The translations under genes and the position numbers were made by a program. Shown one piece after another: positions 16,313-26,250 of a stretch of 64,000 nt of DNA. Where the stretch lies: assembly GCA_913776615.1 (NCBI GenBank), contig CAJYPK010000019.1, positions 141,295 to 205,294 of the forward strand, in the 5' to 3' direction. The notes under the pieces are model-generated. The model was not told where the DNA came from, made no database searches, and saw nothing but the letters and a program-made list of their open reading frames with translations. The stretch's first letter is position 1. Each line of letters opens with the position of its first letter. This stretch comes from an uncultured Hymenobacter sp. (GTDB taxonomy: Bacteria; Bacteroidota; Bacteroidia; Cytophagales; Hymenobacteraceae).

Positions 16313-17063
16313 ACTTTATCTCCTGCAAGCCAAAGCGCTCTACCTGGCCATTGATGGCGACGGCCAGCCGGCCGTCGGGCTCCACGCCCACAATCTGGCC
16401 GCGCACCCGGCGGCCGGCCACCTCGTAGTCGTGCGTTTCCTGGTAGCGGTAGAGGGCCGCCAGGTAGTCGCGGCGCAGCTGGCTTACCTGACCGGCGCGC
16501 AGTTGCAAGTAGCGACGCTCCAGGTATTCGAGCAGGCGGGCGGCCAGAAGCTCACGCTGAAAGTAGCGGCCCGTCAGCATCCCCAGCGAAGTGGCGGTGG
16601 GCACGGCGAAGTGCCGCTGATTTACGTTCAAGCCAATACCGACGATGCTGGACTGAATTTTTGCCCCGTTTAGGCTGTTCTCAATGAGAATTCCCCCCAA
16701 TTTTTGCGTACCGAAATACACGTCGTTGGGCCACTTCAGTTTGAGCTCCCCGGCGGGTTGCAGCAGCGCGGCGGCCCAGTCGTACGCGCCCAGCGCCACG
16801 GCCTGGCTCAGCAAAAACTGCTGGCTGGCCTCCAAAAAAGTAGGCAGCCACACGATGGACAGCGTCAGGTTTTCGCCCGGCGCGGCCAGCCATTGGTTGC
16901 CCCGCTGGCCGCGGCCGGCAAACTGGTCGTCCGTTATGACGGTACAGCCCTCGCTGGCCCGGTTTTCGCGCAACAGTTGCTGCGCTTCGGAGTTAGTAGA
17001 AGGGCAGGCCGGCAGCCAAATAAGCTGTTGGCCGGTAAATAAGGTAGTTGGGCTGATGACCAC
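16305..17063 (-). CDS. birA: Biotin--[acetyl-CoA-carboxylase] ligase
   Basis: The protein has the BirA catalytic core: PSTNSEAQQLL near the N-terminus, DQFAGRGQRGNQWLAAPGENL (the biotinyl-AMP binding GRGRxG-like loop), KWPNDVYFGTQKLGGILIEN and a C-terminal SH3-like domain (GRRVRGQIVGVEPDGRLAV). It activates biotin with ATP and attaches it to biotin carboxyl carrier protein. At about 252 residues it lacks the N-terminal HTH repressor domain. The GTG at 17063 is the only good start in the space before the divergent rsfS gene; no ATG is available in frame, so the start is uncertain. Confidence 0.88.
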   Translation of the reverse strand: MVISPTTLFTGQQLIWLPACPSTNSEAQQLLRENRASEGCTVITDDQFAGRGQRGNQWLAAPGENLTLSIVWLPTFLEASQQFLLSQAVALGAYDWAAALLQPAGELKLKWPNDVYFGTQKLGGILIENSLNGAKIQSSIVGIGLNVNQRHFAVPTATSLGMLTGRYFQRELLAARLLEYLERRYLQLRAGQVSQLRRDYLAALYRYQETHDYEVAGRRVRGQIVGVEPDGRLAVAINGQVERFGLQEIKYV

Positions 17064-17111
17064 AGGGGTTGGCAGTCGTATATTAGCTAGTAAACAACGT
17101 AAACTTACTCT

Positions 17112-17504
17112 ATGAAGAGCACCTTGGTTCGACAGGATTCGGACACATTGGCAGACGTAGCCGTGCGCGGCCTCCAGGACCGCAAAGGACAGGACATTGT
17201 GGTGATGAACCTGAAGGAATTGAAAAACGCGGTAGCCGACTACTTCATTATCTGCTCGGCCTCGTCCGATACCCAGCTCGACGCCCTGGCTCGCTCGGTA
17301 GAAGAAGAAGTAGAAAAAATCACCGGCCAGGCTCCCTGGCAAAGCGAAGGCCGCACCAATCGCGAGTGGGTCTTGTTGGATTACGTAGACGTAGTAGTGC
17401 ACATTTTTCTGCGCGACCGCCGGCAGTTCTACGCGCTGGAGGAGCTGTGGGGCGATGCTGAAATTACGTATGTCGAAGACACGGCCGACGTAGCCCAACG
17501 CTAA
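17112..17504 (+). CDS. rsfS: Ribosome silencing factor
   Basis: This 130-residue protein has the RsfS/Iojap fold signatures: KGQDIVVMNLKELKNAVADYFIICSASSDTQLDALARSVEE, then EGRTNREWVLLDYVDVVVHIFLRDRRQFYALEELWGDAE. RsfS binds ribosomal protein L14 and blocks subunit joining during nutrient limitation. It is the first gene of a plus-strand run with ftsH, an arrangement common in Bacteroidota, and divergent from birA. Confidence 0.95.
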   Translation: MKSTLVRQDSDTLADVAVRGLQDRKGQDIVVMNLKELKNAVADYFIICSASSDTQLDALARSVEEEVEKITGQAPWQSEGRTNREWVLLDYVDVVVHIFLRDRRQFYALEELWGDAEITYVEDTADVAQR

Positions 17505-17597
17505 AGTATTGGGCGGGCGGCTGCGTCTGCCGGGGGCGTCCTCAACAACGCCGGTTCGGCGTGGTTGCAATCAAGTCTATTCCAAACTACCTTTTTT

Positions 17598-19670
17598 ATG
17601 TCTGATACGACGCCCACCAAACGCCGCAAGCCGACGCTGCCCAATCCCACGCCCCGGCCGGGAGTGCAGCTGTGGGTGATGGCGGGGCTGCTAGTGCTAT
17701 TCATCGGCATGATCTGGTTTAACAATCAGAATGCCGCTATCAAAATCAATCAGCAGCGCTTCGAGCAGATGCTGGCGGCCGGCGATGTGCACGACATCAC
17801 CGTCGTCAACAAGCAGTTGGTCGAGGTTGGCCTCACCGAGGCGGCCCTGCAAAAGCCGCAGTACAAGAACGAGCTTACGGTGCGCCGGGGTCCGTTTGCC
17901 GCGGCTCAGGGTGCCCAGTACTTCTTCCCGATTTTTGACGCTAAAGTTTTTCAGGAGCAGCTGGATAAGCTGCAGGCCAACAAGCCGGTAGACCAGCGCG
18001 TGCCGATGAATATTGGCGAGCACGTGAGCCTGCTCGATATCGTGAGCAGCTACGGCTTGATTATCCTTAGCATCATCCTGTTCATCTTCCTCATGCGCCG
18101 CATGAGCAGCGCCGGCGGTCCTGGCGGTCAGATTTTCAACATCGGCAAGAGCCGCGCCGCGCTCTTCGAAGGTGGTGATAAAGTGAAAGTTACGTTCAAA
18201 GACGTAGCTGGCCTTGAGGAAGCGAAGGAGGAAGTGCAGGAAATTGTGGAATTCCTGAAAAACCCCAGCAAGTTCACCATCCTGGGCGGTAAAATTCCCA
18301 AGGGTGCGCTGCTGGTAGGTCCTCCTGGTACCGGCAAAACCTTGCTGGCCAAGGCTGTTGCCGGTGAGGCCGACGTGCCGTTCTTCTCACTGTCGGGTTC
18401 CGACTTCGTGGAAATGTTTGTCGGCGTGGGCGCGGCCCGTGTGCGCGACCTCTTCAAGCAAGCCAAGGCCAAGGCGCCGTGCATCATCTTCATCGACGAG
18501 ATTGATGCCGTGGGCCGCTCGCGCAGCAAGGGCTCGATGCCCGGCGGCAACGACGAGCGCGAGAATACCCTGAACTCGCTGCTGGTGGAAATGGACGGCT
18601 TCGGTACTGACTCGGGCGTTATTATCCTGGCGGCTACCAACCGGCCCGATACCCTCGACTCGGCCCTGCTGCGCCCCGGTCGCTTCGACCGGCAGATCAG
18701 CATCGACAAGCCGGACATCAACGGCCGCACGCAGATTTTCAACGTGCACCTTAAGCCGCTGACGCTGGGTTCCGACGTGGACGCCAAGAAGCTGTCGGCC
18801 CAGACGCCGGGCTTTGCGGGTGCCGAGATTGCCAACGTTTGCAACGAGGCCGCCCTCATCGCCGCCCGCCGCGATAAGAAGTTCATTACCAACCAAGACT
18901 TCACCGACGCCATCGACCGCGTAATCGGGGGCCTGGAGAAGAAAAACAAGATTATCAGCCCCGGCGAAAAGCGCATCGTGGCTTACCACGAAGCTGGCCA
19001 CGCCATTGTGGGCTGGTTTCTGGAACATACCGACCCGCTGGTGAAGGTATCGATTGTGCCGCGGGGCGTGGCCGCGCTGGGCTACGCGCAATACCTGCCC
19101 AAAGAGCAGTTCCTGTACAATACGGAACAGTTGATTGACGAAATGTGCATGGCCCTGGGTGGCCGGGCTGCCGAAGAGCTGGTGTTCGGTAAAATCTCGA
19201 CCGGGGCGCTGAGCGACCTGGAACGGATTACCAAGATGGCCTACAGCATCGTGACGATGTATGGCATGAACCCGAAGCTGGGCAACGTGTCGTTCTACGA
19301 CTCGAAAGGCCAGAACGAGTACGGTTTCTCGAAGCCCTATTCGGAAGCGACCTCGCAGATGATAGACGAAGAAGTTCGTACCATCATCGACCAAGCATAT
19401 ACCCGTACGAAAGAGCTGCTGGTCGAACGTCGCCACGAGTTGGAGGTGATCGCTAAAGAGCTGCTGGAAAAAGAAGTGCTGCTGCAAGATGACCTGGAGC
19501 GTCTCGTGGGCAAGCGTCCTTTCGGCGGTCAGACCAACTACCAGGCCCACATGGCGGGCACCGACCGCTCGGAAACGGCTAGCGAGCGCCACGCGGAACA
19601 CCCCGAAACTTCGCTCGGCGACCTGCCGCCGCTGCACCTGCCGGGCCAGCCGGAAGCGGAGACGGTATAA
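17598..19670 (+). CDS. ftsH: ATP-dependent zinc metalloprotease FtsH
   Basis: The 690-residue protein has two transmembrane segments (about 33-50 and 150-170) around a periplasmic domain, an AAA+ module with Walker A GPPGTGKT (about 241-248), Walker [10 protein letters not shown] and [23 protein letters not shown], and a zinc protease site HEAGH (His about 464). It degrades misfolded membrane proteins and regulatory substrates. ATG 17598 gives [11 protein letters not shown]; an upstream in-frame TTG/ATG region is less likely. The tail after residue 640 is disordered and acidic. Confidence 0.97.
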   Translation: MSDTTPTKRRKPTLPNPTPRPGVQLWVMAGLLVLFIGMIWFNNQNAAIKINQQRFEQMLAAGDVHDITVVNKQLVEVGLTEAALQKPQYKNELTVRRGPFAAAQGAQYFFPIFDAKVFQEQLDKLQANKPVDQRVPMNIGEHVSLLDIVSSYGLIILSIILFIFLMRRMSSAGGPGGQIFNIGKSRAALFEGGDKVKVTFKDVAGLEEAKEEVQEIVEFLKNPSKFTILGGKIPKGALLVGPPGTGKTLLAKAVAGEADVPFFSLSGSDFVEMFVGVGAARVRDLFKQAKAKAPCIIFIDEIDAVGRSRSKGSMPGGNDERENTLNSLLVEMDGFGTDSGVIILAATNRPDTLDSALLRPGRFDRQISIDKPDINGRTQIFNVHLKPLTLGSDVDAKKLSAQTPGFAGAEIANVCNEAALIAARRDKKFITNQDFTDAIDRVIGGLEKKNKIISPGEKRIVAYHEAGHAIVGWFLEHTDPLVKVSIVPRGVAALGYAQYLPKEQFLYNTEQLIDEMCMALGGRAAEELVFGKISTGALSDLERITKMAYSIVTMYGMNPKLGNVSFYDSKGQNEYGFSKPYSEATSQMIDEEVRTIIDQAYTRTKELLVERRHELEVIAKELLEKEVLLQDDLERLVGKRPFGGQTNYQAHMAGTDRSETASERHAEHPETSLGDLPPLHLPGQPEAETV

Positions 19671-19698
19671 TCGTAAGCGTGAATTAGCCCACACTTTT

Positions 19699-19734
19699 GC
19701 AAAAAAGGCCAGCCGTACGGCTGGCCTTTTTTGC
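19699..19734 (+). terminator. Terminator of the rsfS-ftsH operon
   Basis: AAAAAAGGCCAGCC, loop GTAC, GGCTGGCCTTTTTT (19701-19732): a strong GC stem flanked by A- and T-runs, so it can work on either strand. It lies 30 nt after the ftsH stop. Confidence 0.9.
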
Positions 19735-19740
19735 GTTCCT

Positions 19741-19748
19741 TACCTTTG
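19741..19748 (+). promoter_or_regulatory. -7 box TACCTTTG immediately before the LUD gene
   Basis: TACCTTTG is a perfect -7 element. Only CCCT separates it from the ATG at 19753, so the transcription start should fall at or next to the start codon and give a leaderless mRNA. Confidence 0.65.
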
Positions 19749-19752
19749 CCCT

Positions 19753-20403
19753 ATGGTTTCTCCCCGCGAAAAAATGCTCGGGCGTATTCGCACGGCGCTG
19801 GCAACTGGCCCGGCCCCGGAGCCACCCGCGCCCGACTGGTCGGCCCCGGTACACCCGGCGTTGCCAGCTGCTGACCTGGCCTTGACGTTTGCCGCGAACT
19901 TCCAGCGCATCGGGGGCGAGTTTTGCTATTGCGAAAACCTGCCGGAACTAGGAGAAAAGCTACGCGCCTGGCTGGCCGAGCGCCTGCCTGCCGGGCAGCA
20001 GCTCTACGTGTGGGAACCCGCATTGCAAGCCATGCTGACCGCCGCGCAAGTGCCTTTTCAGGCCACGGAGGCCGAATTTCGGACGCAGGCGGCCGTTGGC
20101 CTCACTTCCTGCGAGGCGCTGGTGGCTCGTACGGGGAGCCTCCTAGTCGCCCCGGCTACCGCCAGCGGGCGGCGGCTCAGTATCTACCCCGACCAACACG
20201 TGGTGCTGGCCCGCCCCAGCCAAGTGGTAGCCGAAATCGGCGACGCCCTGCGGGCGGTGCAGGCGCGCTACGGGGCGCAGTTGCCCTCCATGCTTTCGCT
20301 CACCACCGGCCCCAGCCGCACGGCCGACATTGAGAAAACCCTCGTGCTGGGAGCCCACGGCCCGCGCCGGCTCAGCTTGTTTTTGCTCGAAGATGACGCC
20401 TAA
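19753..20403 (+). CDS. LUD domain protein (LutC/YkgG family)
   Basis: The 216-residue product has the LutC/LUD_dom landmarks: an N-terminal helix (SPREKMLGRIRTAL), FAANFQRIGGEFCYC, then ARTGSLLVAPATASGRRLSIYPDQHVVLA and a C-terminal TTGPSRTADIEKTLVLGAHGPRRL. LutC is a subunit of the LutABC L-lactate utilisation system, but no lutA or lutB is nearby; in Bacteroidota a lone LUD gene commonly follows ftsH. Its function there is undefined. It overlaps lpxH by 11 nt. Confidence 0.85.
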   Translation: MVSPREKMLGRIRTALATGPAPEPPAPDWSAPVHPALPAADLALTFAANFQRIGGEFCYCENLPELGEKLRAWLAERLPAGQQLYVWEPALQAMLTAAQVPFQATEAEFRTQAAVGLTSCEALVARTGSLLVAPATASGRRLSIYPDQHVVLARPSQVVAEIGDALRAVQARYGAQLPSMLSLTTGPSRTADIEKTLVLGAHGPRRLSLFLLEDDA

Positions 20404-21190
20404 ACTGCTGCCGTTGCCCGAATTGCCGCCGCTGGCCTTAGCGCCGGGGCAGCGCGTGTATTTCGCCTCCGATTTTCATCTGGGCGCGCCCGATGCCGCT
20501 ACTTCGCGCGAGCGCGAGCGCCGCATTGTCCGCTGGCTCGACATGGCGGCCCGCGACGCGGCGGCCATCTACCTGCTGGGCGATATTTTTGATTTCTGGT
20601 TTGAGTATAAGCACGCTATCCCGCGGGGTTTCAGTCGCTTGCAGGGCAAGCTAGCCGAGCTCACCGACGCGGGGCTACCCATCACGCTTTTTACCGGCAA
20701 CCACGACATGTGGATGTTCGGCTACTTTACCCAGGAAATGGGGATTCCCATTCTGCGCCAGCCGGTAAGCCAGCGCATGGGCGACCGACTGTTTCACATC
20801 GGCCACGGCGACGGGCTGGGGCCGGGCGACTTTGCCTATAAGCGCGTGATGAAGCCCGTTTTCAACTCGGGTTTGATGCAGTGGCTGTTTGCTCGCCTGC
20901 ATCCCAACCTGGGCATCGGCATTGCCAATCGCTGGAGCCGGCACTCGCGTCTGCAAAACGGCGCGGCCGACGCTACGTATTTCGGCGAAGACGAGTGGCT
21001 GCTCGTATACTGCCGCGAGCTGGAGCAGCGCCAGCACCACGATTATTACGTGTTCGGGCACCGGCACCTGCCGCTCGACGTGGCAGTCGGCCCCGGTAGC
21101 CGCTACATTAATCTGGGGGAATGGGTCAATTATTGCTCCTACGGCGTGTATGACGGTACCGAGCTGGTTTTGCGCGAGTTTGAGAAATAG
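20393..21190 (+). CDS. lpxH: UDP-2,3-diacylglucosamine diphosphatase
   Basis: A 265-residue calcineurin-like phosphoesterase with all metal motifs of LpxH: SDFHLG, GDIFDFWFEY, GNHDMW, HIGHGDG and FGHRHLP. LpxH cleaves UDP-2,3-diacylglucosamine to lipid X in lipid A synthesis at the inner membrane surface. ATG 20393 overlaps the end of the LUD gene, indicating coupled translation. The next gene starts before this one ends, so an operon of three genes is likely. Confidence 0.9.
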   Translation: MTPKLLPLPELPPLALAPGQRVYFASDFHLGAPDAATSRERERRIVRWLDMAARDAAAIYLLGDIFDFWFEYKHAIPRGFSRLQGKLAELTDAGLPITLFTGNHDMWMFGYFTQEMGIPILRQPVSQRMGDRLFHIGHGDGLGPGDFAYKRVMKPVFNSGLMQWLFARLHPNLGIGIANRWSRHSRLQNGAADATYFGEDEWLLVYCRELEQRQHHDYYVFGHRHLPLDVAVGPGSRYINLGEWVNYCSYGVYDGTELVLREFEK

Positions 21191-22088
21191 CCTGCTGCTG
21201 GCGGGGCTACCCCTGGCCGTTGCGGCCCAGAGTACCGTGCCCAGCGCGGCCTCGGTCGCGCCCGCCGCCCGCGTGGCCCCGGTCGAGGCGGCTCCTGCTG
21301 CCAAGACTAACGGCGCGGGCACCCCGGCCCCCGGCGGCGTAGCCTGGACGCCCGTCCGCACCCTGACGCTACCCAACCCCGGCCCCGCCTCGCTGGACCG
21401 GCGCGGCACCCTGTACCTGGCCGACCGCGACAACAACCTGCGTCAGCTGGGGCGTGATGGCCAGCCGCTCAATACCTACTCACCCACCCAGCCCGGCCAC
21501 GTCGCCCTCATCGAAGCCTGGAACCAGAATAGCGTGCTGGCCTTTTACGATGACCGCCAGCAGGTGCTGCTGCTCGACCGCTTTCTGGCCCCGCTGGCCG
21601 AAATTCGGCTGGCTGATTACTTTGACGGTACCGTGCGGACGGCCACGCTGGCCCCCGATGGCCTGCTCTGGCTGCTCGACGAGAGCGCGCTCACGCTCCG
21701 CGAATTTGATCCCCAGGCTCTGCGCGTAGTGCAGAGCACACCGCTTGATCTAATCATCGGTCGCAATAGGTCTGACTTCCGCTATCTGCGCCAGTACCAA
21801 AACAATCTGTATTTGGTTGACCACGCCAGCGGCATTTTTGTCTTTGACAATTTAGGTAATTATCGAAAAAAACTGCCTTTCGCAGGGCTGAGCTTCATTG
21901 CCTTTCGCGGCGACGAATTGGTGTACCTGGCGAGCGGGCAACTGCATTTTTTTCACCTCTACAACCTCAGCGAGCGCACGTTGCCGCTGCCCGCTGGGCT
22001 CGATGCAACGACCATACGCCAAGTGCTGTTCGATGAGCAGCTGGCGTACTTTATTACGCCCCAGGGCGTAAGTATTTATCAGCTTTAA
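21150..22088 (+). CDS. Exported hypothetical protein, beta-propeller-like
   Basis: The product has a signal peptide (SLLLAGLPLAVAAQ) and then a proline/alanine-rich linker. The remainder consists of repeats such as ASLDRRGTLYLADRDNNLRQLGRDGQ and TATLAPDGLLWLLDESALTLREFD, which resemble blades of an NHL- or SMP-30-type propeller. The start is ambiguous: ATG 21150 overlaps lpxH by 41 nt; TTG 21180 would give a tidier signal peptide (MRNSLLLAGLPLAVAAQ) with an 11-nt overlap. It likely acts in the periplasm or at the surface; ligand unknown. Confidence 0.7.
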   Translation: MTVPSWFCASLRNSLLLAGLPLAVAAQSTVPSAASVAPAARVAPVEAAPAAKTNGAGTPAPGGVAWTPVRTLTLPNPGPASLDRRGTLYLADRDNNLRQLGRDGQPLNTYSPTQPGHVALIEAWNQNSVLAFYDDRQQVLLLDRFLAPLAEIRLADYFDGTVRTATLAPDGLLWLLDESALTLREFDPQALRVVQSTPLDLIIGRNRSDFRYLRQYQNNLYLVDHASGIFVFDNLGNYRKKLPFAGLSFIAFRGDELVYLASGQLHFFHLYNLSERTLPLPAGLDATTIRQVLFDEQLAYFITPQGVSIYQL

Positions 22089-22197
22089 GGGGCGAGGGTA
22101 GGGGTTGGCAGGAAATAGAATAGCGGGGTGAATGGCGCAGGTTCGTGTGCGGAGGAGTTGAAGGAAATGCCTGGATGTAACGTGGTTGCAGGACTTT

Positions 22198-22278
22198 GAA
22201 AAAGGAAAAAGAAGCGCAACCGGCGCCGGCTGAGGCCGTTAGCTTGGGCGAGTTCTTCCACCCTTCTTTTCCTTTTCC
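22198..22278. repeat. Imperfect inverted repeat before the alcohol dehydrogenase gene
   Basis: GAAAAAGGAAAAAGAAG (22198-22214) is nearly complementary to CTTCTTTTCCTTTTCC (22263-22278), which ends at the ATG. The hairpin could hide the start codon region in the mRNA, but the purine-rich simple sequence makes this weak. Confidence 0.35.
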
Positions 22279-23442
22279 ATGAAAGCATTAGTGTTTCACG
22301 GTCCCCGCAACGTCAGCGTCGATACGGTTGACGACCCCATTCTCAAAGACTCGCGCGATGCCATCATCCGGGTGACGAGCACGGCCATTTGCGGCTCCGA
22401 CCTGCATATCTACAACGGCAGCCTGCCCACCTCGCCAATGGTGCTCGGCCACGAGTTTATGGGCATCGTGGAGGAAGTGGGCCGCGGCGTGGGCAATCTC
22501 AAGCGCGGCGATCGCGTGGTAGTGCCTTTCCCGGTGGCCTGCGGCACCTGCTTCTTCTGCAACCACGAGCTGCCGGGCCACTGCGAAAATTCCAACCCCG
22601 ATCACTACGGTCCCGAAGGCGGCCTGCTGACGCAGAAGGGTGGTGCGCTCTTCGGCTACACCGACCTCTATGGCGGCTACGACGGCGGCCAGGCTGAGTA
22701 CGTGCGCGTGCCCTACGCCGACTTCGGCCCCCGTAAGGTGCCTGATTTTCTCAGCGATGAGCAGGTATTGTTCCTGACTGATATTTTCCCCACCGGCTAC
22801 TCGGGTATCGATTGGGCCGAGGTGCGGGGCGGGGAGTTCATTGCCATCTTCGGGGCTGGCCCGGTGGGCATTATGGCCGCCAAAAGTGCTTGGCTGCGCG
22901 GTGCCGCCCGCGTGGTCATCATTGACACCCAGCAGTATCGCCTCGATAAAGCCAAGGAGACGACCCGGTGCGAGATTATCCGCTGGGAAAGCCACGACCA
23001 GGTAGTGCAGCAGATCCGCGATATGAGCCAAGGCCGGGGCGCCGACGTGTGCGTGGATTGCGTAGGCTTCGAGCCCGACCGCAACCTGCTCGACCGTGCC
23101 AAGGCCGTGGTAAACCTCGAAAAAGGCTCACCTAAAATTATTGAGGCTTGCATGAGTGCCGTGCGCCGCGGCGGCGTGGTGTCGGTGCTGGGCGTGTATG
23201 CTACTACCAACGATAACTTCCCGGTGGGGCAATTCTTCGACAAGGGAATCAAGCTGGTGGGCGGCCAGGCGCCCGCGCATAAGCACATCGACAAGCTGTT
23301 GCAGCACATTATCAAGGGTGAAGTCGTGCTGGATGACATCATCTCGCACCGCCTGCCGCTGAGCCAGGCGGCGCACGGCTACGATATTTTCCGCCACAAA
23401 AAAGACAACTGTTTAAAAGTAGTGCTGAAGCCCGGCGAATAA
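22279..23442 (+). CDS. Zinc-dependent alcohol dehydrogenase (formaldehyde dehydrogenase-like)
   Basis: The 387-residue medium-chain dehydrogenase has catalytic zinc ligands in TAICGSDLHIYNG and GHEF, the structural-zinc lobe CGTCFFCNHELPGHC, and nucleotide-binding GAGPVGIMAA with VVIIDTQQYRLDKAKE. The long middle region (PEGGLLTQKGGALFGYTDLYGGYDGGQAEYVRVPYAD) places it with the glutathione-independent formaldehyde dehydrogenase-like group rather than classic ADH. It likely oxidises an alcohol or aldehyde with NAD; substrate undetermined. It stands alone with its own terminator. Confidence 0.88.
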   Translation: MKALVFHGPRNVSVDTVDDPILKDSRDAIIRVTSTAICGSDLHIYNGSLPTSPMVLGHEFMGIVEEVGRGVGNLKRGDRVVVPFPVACGTCFFCNHELPGHCENSNPDHYGPEGGLLTQKGGALFGYTDLYGGYDGGQAEYVRVPYADFGPRKVPDFLSDEQVLFLTDIFPTGYSGIDWAEVRGGEFIAIFGAGPVGIMAAKSAWLRGAARVVIIDTQQYRLDKAKETTRCEIIRWESHDQVVQQIRDMSQGRGADVCVDCVGFEPDRNLLDRAKAVVNLEKGSPKIIEACMSAVRRGGVVSVLGVYATTNDNFPVGQFFDKGIKLVGGQAPAHKHIDKLLQHIIKGEVVLDDIISHRLPLSQAAHGYDIFRHKKDNCLKVVLKPGE

Positions 23443-23462
23443 ATCGGCCCTGCCTGCGTAAT

Positions 23463-23510
23463 AGCCCGGTCGCCAGCCCCGTAAAAGGGGCCGGGCGGCC
23501 GGGCTTTTTT
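23463..23510 (+). terminator. Terminator of the alcohol dehydrogenase gene
   Basis: AGCCCGG and CCGGGCT flank further pairing arms (AGCCCC/GGGGCC), and the hairpin is followed by TTTTTT. It lies 20 nt after the stop codon. Confidence 0.8.
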
Positions 23511-23578
23511 GGCGGTTGCTTACCTTGTCGGCGCGGGCCGCGCTCCGACCGTCGACCCGCGGCTTTTTATAGAATTCG

Positions 23579-26218
23579 ATGTTGAAAAAATACGCTTCCA
23601 TTTTATATACTACTCTGCTGGCCGGCTTGGGCAGCCTAGGAATGACGCTGCCGCTGCAAGCCCAAAATGCGCCGCCCCGGCTGGCCCCCGCGGTGCGCGA
23701 GGCCGTGCGCCGGGCAGCGCCGCGGCAGTCGGTGCGACTGCGGGTGCGCGACGCGGCGGCCTTCCGGCAGTGGGCCGGGCGGCAACTGCCGGCGGTGCCT
23801 GTGCGCCCGGTGGCTGGTCAGCCCACTACGCTTATTCTCGGTCCACTCACGGCCAGCCAATTAGCGGCCGTAACTGCCTCCCCGTTGGTAGAGTTCGTGG
23901 ACGTACCCGACCGCCCGGCCCACGACGAGCGCCTGCTCAACGGGGCCGACCTCACGGTGAACAATTTGCGCGCCGTGCAGCGGCGCTACCCCATGCTCAC
24001 CGGCCAAGGGTTGGTGGTAAGCGTGAAGGAAAATCCGCTCGATCCCACGGACATCGATTTTCGGGGGCGGCTGCTCAATACGCCCGCCGGGACGGTTATC
24101 GAGTCGGTGCACGCCAGCATTATGGCCACGCTCATTGCGGGGGCTGGTAATTCGGGACCGGCCGGCGAGGGCGCGGCGCGGCAAGCGGGCATTGCCTCGT
24201 CGTCGTACGCCAACCTCTTGCCCGATGCCAACGTCGACCTTACCGGTCGGGGTGTGAGCGTGCAAAATCATTCTTACGGAACGGGTATTGAGAATTATTA
24301 CGGCCTCGAAGCCTTGGGCTACGACCAGCAAACCCGGCAGTTGCCCACCCTGCTGCACGTGTTTTCGGCGGGCAACGTGGGGACTTCGAGCAGCACCGAT
24401 GGCTTATACAAAGGACTGGCTGGCGTAGCCAACCTCACCGGGCAGTTTAAGATGTCGAAGAATTCGCTGGCCGTAGGCGCTACCGACGCGCTGGGCCAGG
24501 TGGCGACCCTCAGCTCGCGCGGCCCGGCCTACGACGGGCGCGTGAAGCCCGAACTGGTGGCCTACGGCGATGCCGGCTCGTCCGACGCTGCCGCGCTGGG
24601 CTCGGGCGCGGCGCTGCTGGTGCAGCAGGCCTACCGCGATAGTCAGGGTGGTGCGTTGCCCGCCGCGTCGCTGGTGAAGGCAGTCCTTCTTAATAGTGCC
24701 CGCGACGTGGGCCGGGCGGAAGTCGATTTTGAGTCCGGCTTCGGGCAACTCGACGCGCTGAAGGCCGTGCGTACCATGCTCGAAGGCCGCTACCAAACGG
24801 GCTCGGTAGGGTCGGGGCAGGAGCAGCTGTTCACGCTCACCGTGCCCACGGGGACGCCGCAGCTGAAAGTAACCCTGGTGTGGACCGACCCTGAGGCCAC
24901 CGCCAATGCCGCGCAGGCCCTCGTCAACGACCTTGATCTCAGTGTGCTTGGTCCCGGGGCCACTACCTGGCTGCCCTGGACGCTCAGCCCGTACCCCAGC
25001 CTCGACTCGCTGGTCCGCCTGGCCCGCCGCCGCGCCGACCACCTCAACAACGTGGAGCAGGTGACTATCAACCTACCCACCGCCGGTACCTACCAGCTGC
25101 GGGTGCGCGGCTACGCGGTGCCCAGCGGCCCGCAGGCATTTAGCCTGGCCTACGAGGTAGTAGCCCCCGGCTTCGAGTGGCTGACCCCGAATTCCTTGCG
25201 CAACGTGCGACCCAACCAAACGGCTCGACTGCGCTGGGACTACGCTGGTTCGGCCACCACGGCCCGGCTGGAGTATCGGCCCATCGGGCGCACGGCCTGG
25301 CGCACTATTGCCAGCAGCCTCGACCCCACCCAGCGTACCTACGCCTGGGCCGCGCCCGACACTACCACGCTGGCCCAGTTGCGCTGTACAGTTGATAATC
25401 AGACTTACGTATCCGATACGTTTGCACTGGCCCGGCCGCCCGCCCTCCGCGTCGGCTACGTCTGCACCGACGAAACCTTGCTTACCTGGCCCGCTACGCC
25501 GGGGGCCAGCCAGTACCGCGTATATCGATTAGGAACGAACTACTTAGAACCTTTCCAGACGGTCGCCGATACCTTGCTGCGCGTGCCCTCTGCCCAAAAT
25601 GCCGGCCCGTACTTCGCCGTGGCCCCGGTGTTGGGCAGTCGGCTGATTGAGCGCAGCGCTACCGTAAGTCAGGCCGGGGCGGGCGTGGCCTGCTACATCC
25701 GCTCGTTCCTGCCGCTGGCTTCCGTCGCCGACAATGTGCAGCTGGCTTTGCAGCTGGGTACGCTCTACCGCCTGCAATCGCTCCAGCTACAGCGCTTGGG
25801 AGATAATGGCTTTCAAACTATTCAAACCGTAAATCCCGTCACCCAGGCTGCTATTCTCTTTACCGACCCCGCCGCCACGACGGGCCTCAATCGCTACCGT
25901 TTGCTGGGGCAGGATGTAGATGGCCGCACTTTCCTCAGTCAGGAAGTAGACGTGCAGCTGGTGAGCCGGGGCGAGTTGCTGGTGTTCCCCAACCCCGTCG
26001 TAATCGGGCAGGAACTGCAAATTGCCGGCGAGCCCAACGTGTCGCTGCAAATCGAGCTTTACGACATCCTGGGCCGTCTGGTGCGCACCGATTTTGTGCA
26101 AGGCGCCCTCAACCCGTTCGATACGAGCGACCTACGCCCCGGGGTGTACCTGCTGCGGGCCACGCCCACCACGGGCGGCGGCCCCGCCCGCACCCGCCGG
26201 GTGATACTAACTAATTAG
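23579..26218 (+). CDS. Secreted S8 family peptidase with T9SS sorting domain
   Basis: The 879-residue protein has a signal peptide (to about residue 29), a short propeptide-like region, and a divergent subtilase domain. The Asp motif is VVSVKENPLDPTDIDF, the His motif VHASIMATLIAGAGNSG, the Asn oxyanion region VQNHSYGTGIENYYG and HVFSAGNVG, and the Ser motif GSSDAAALGSGAALL, a Bacteroidota-type variant of GTSMATP. Two Ig-like regions follow, then a C-terminal type A sorting domain (LLVFPNPV to GVYLLRATP), which directs export through the type IX system. Proteolytic activity is likely but rests on the noncanonical motifs. Confidence 0.88.
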   Translation: MLKKYASILYTTLLAGLGSLGMTLPLQAQNAPPRLAPAVREAVRRAAPRQSVRLRVRDAAAFRQWAGRQLPAVPVRPVAGQPTTLILGPLTASQLAAVTASPLVEFVDVPDRPAHDERLLNGADLTVNNLRAVQRRYPMLTGQGLVVSVKENPLDPTDIDFRGRLLNTPAGTVIESVHASIMATLIAGAGNSGPAGEGAARQAGIASSSYANLLPDANVDLTGRGVSVQNHSYGTGIENYYGLEALGYDQQTRQLPTLLHVFSAGNVGTSSSTDGLYKGLAGVANLTGQFKMSKNSLAVGATDALGQVATLSSRGPAYDGRVKPELVAYGDAGSSDAAALGSGAALLVQQAYRDSQGGALPAASLVKAVLLNSARDVGRAEVDFESGFGQLDALKAVRTMLEGRYQTGSVGSGQEQLFTLTVPTGTPQLKVTLVWTDPEATANAAQALVNDLDLSVLGPGATTWLPWTLSPYPSLDSLVRLARRRADHLNNVEQVTINLPTAGTYQLRVRGYAVPSGPQAFSLAYEVVAPGFEWLTPNSLRNVRPNQTARLRWDYAGSATTARLEYRPIGRTAWRTIASSLDPTQRTYAWAAPDTTTLAQLRCTVDNQTYVSDTFALARPPALRVGYVCTDETLLTWPATPGASQYRVYRLGTNYLEPFQTVADTLLRVPSAQNAGPYFAVAPVLGSRLIERSATVSQAGAGVACYIRSFLPLASVADNVQLALQLGTLYRLQSLQLQRLGDNGFQTIQTVNPVTQAAILFTDPAATTGLNRYRLLGQDVDGRTFLSQEVDVQLVSRGELLVFPNPVVIGQELQIAGEPNVSLQIELYDILGRLVRTDFVQGALNPFDTSDLRPGVYLLRATPTTGGGPARTRRVILTN

Positions 26219-26250
26219 GGCAATTCTTAGACTGGTGCACTCCCGAAGAC

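Noticed and set aside
18387..19694. 435-codon open frame antisense to ftsH
   Set aside because: Fully contained in antisense to a highly conserved gene; no motif.
19753..20403. L-lactate utilisation operon (lutABC)
   Set aside because: Only the LutC-like subunit is present; lutA and lutB are absent, and the position after ftsH is the usual one in Bacteroidota.
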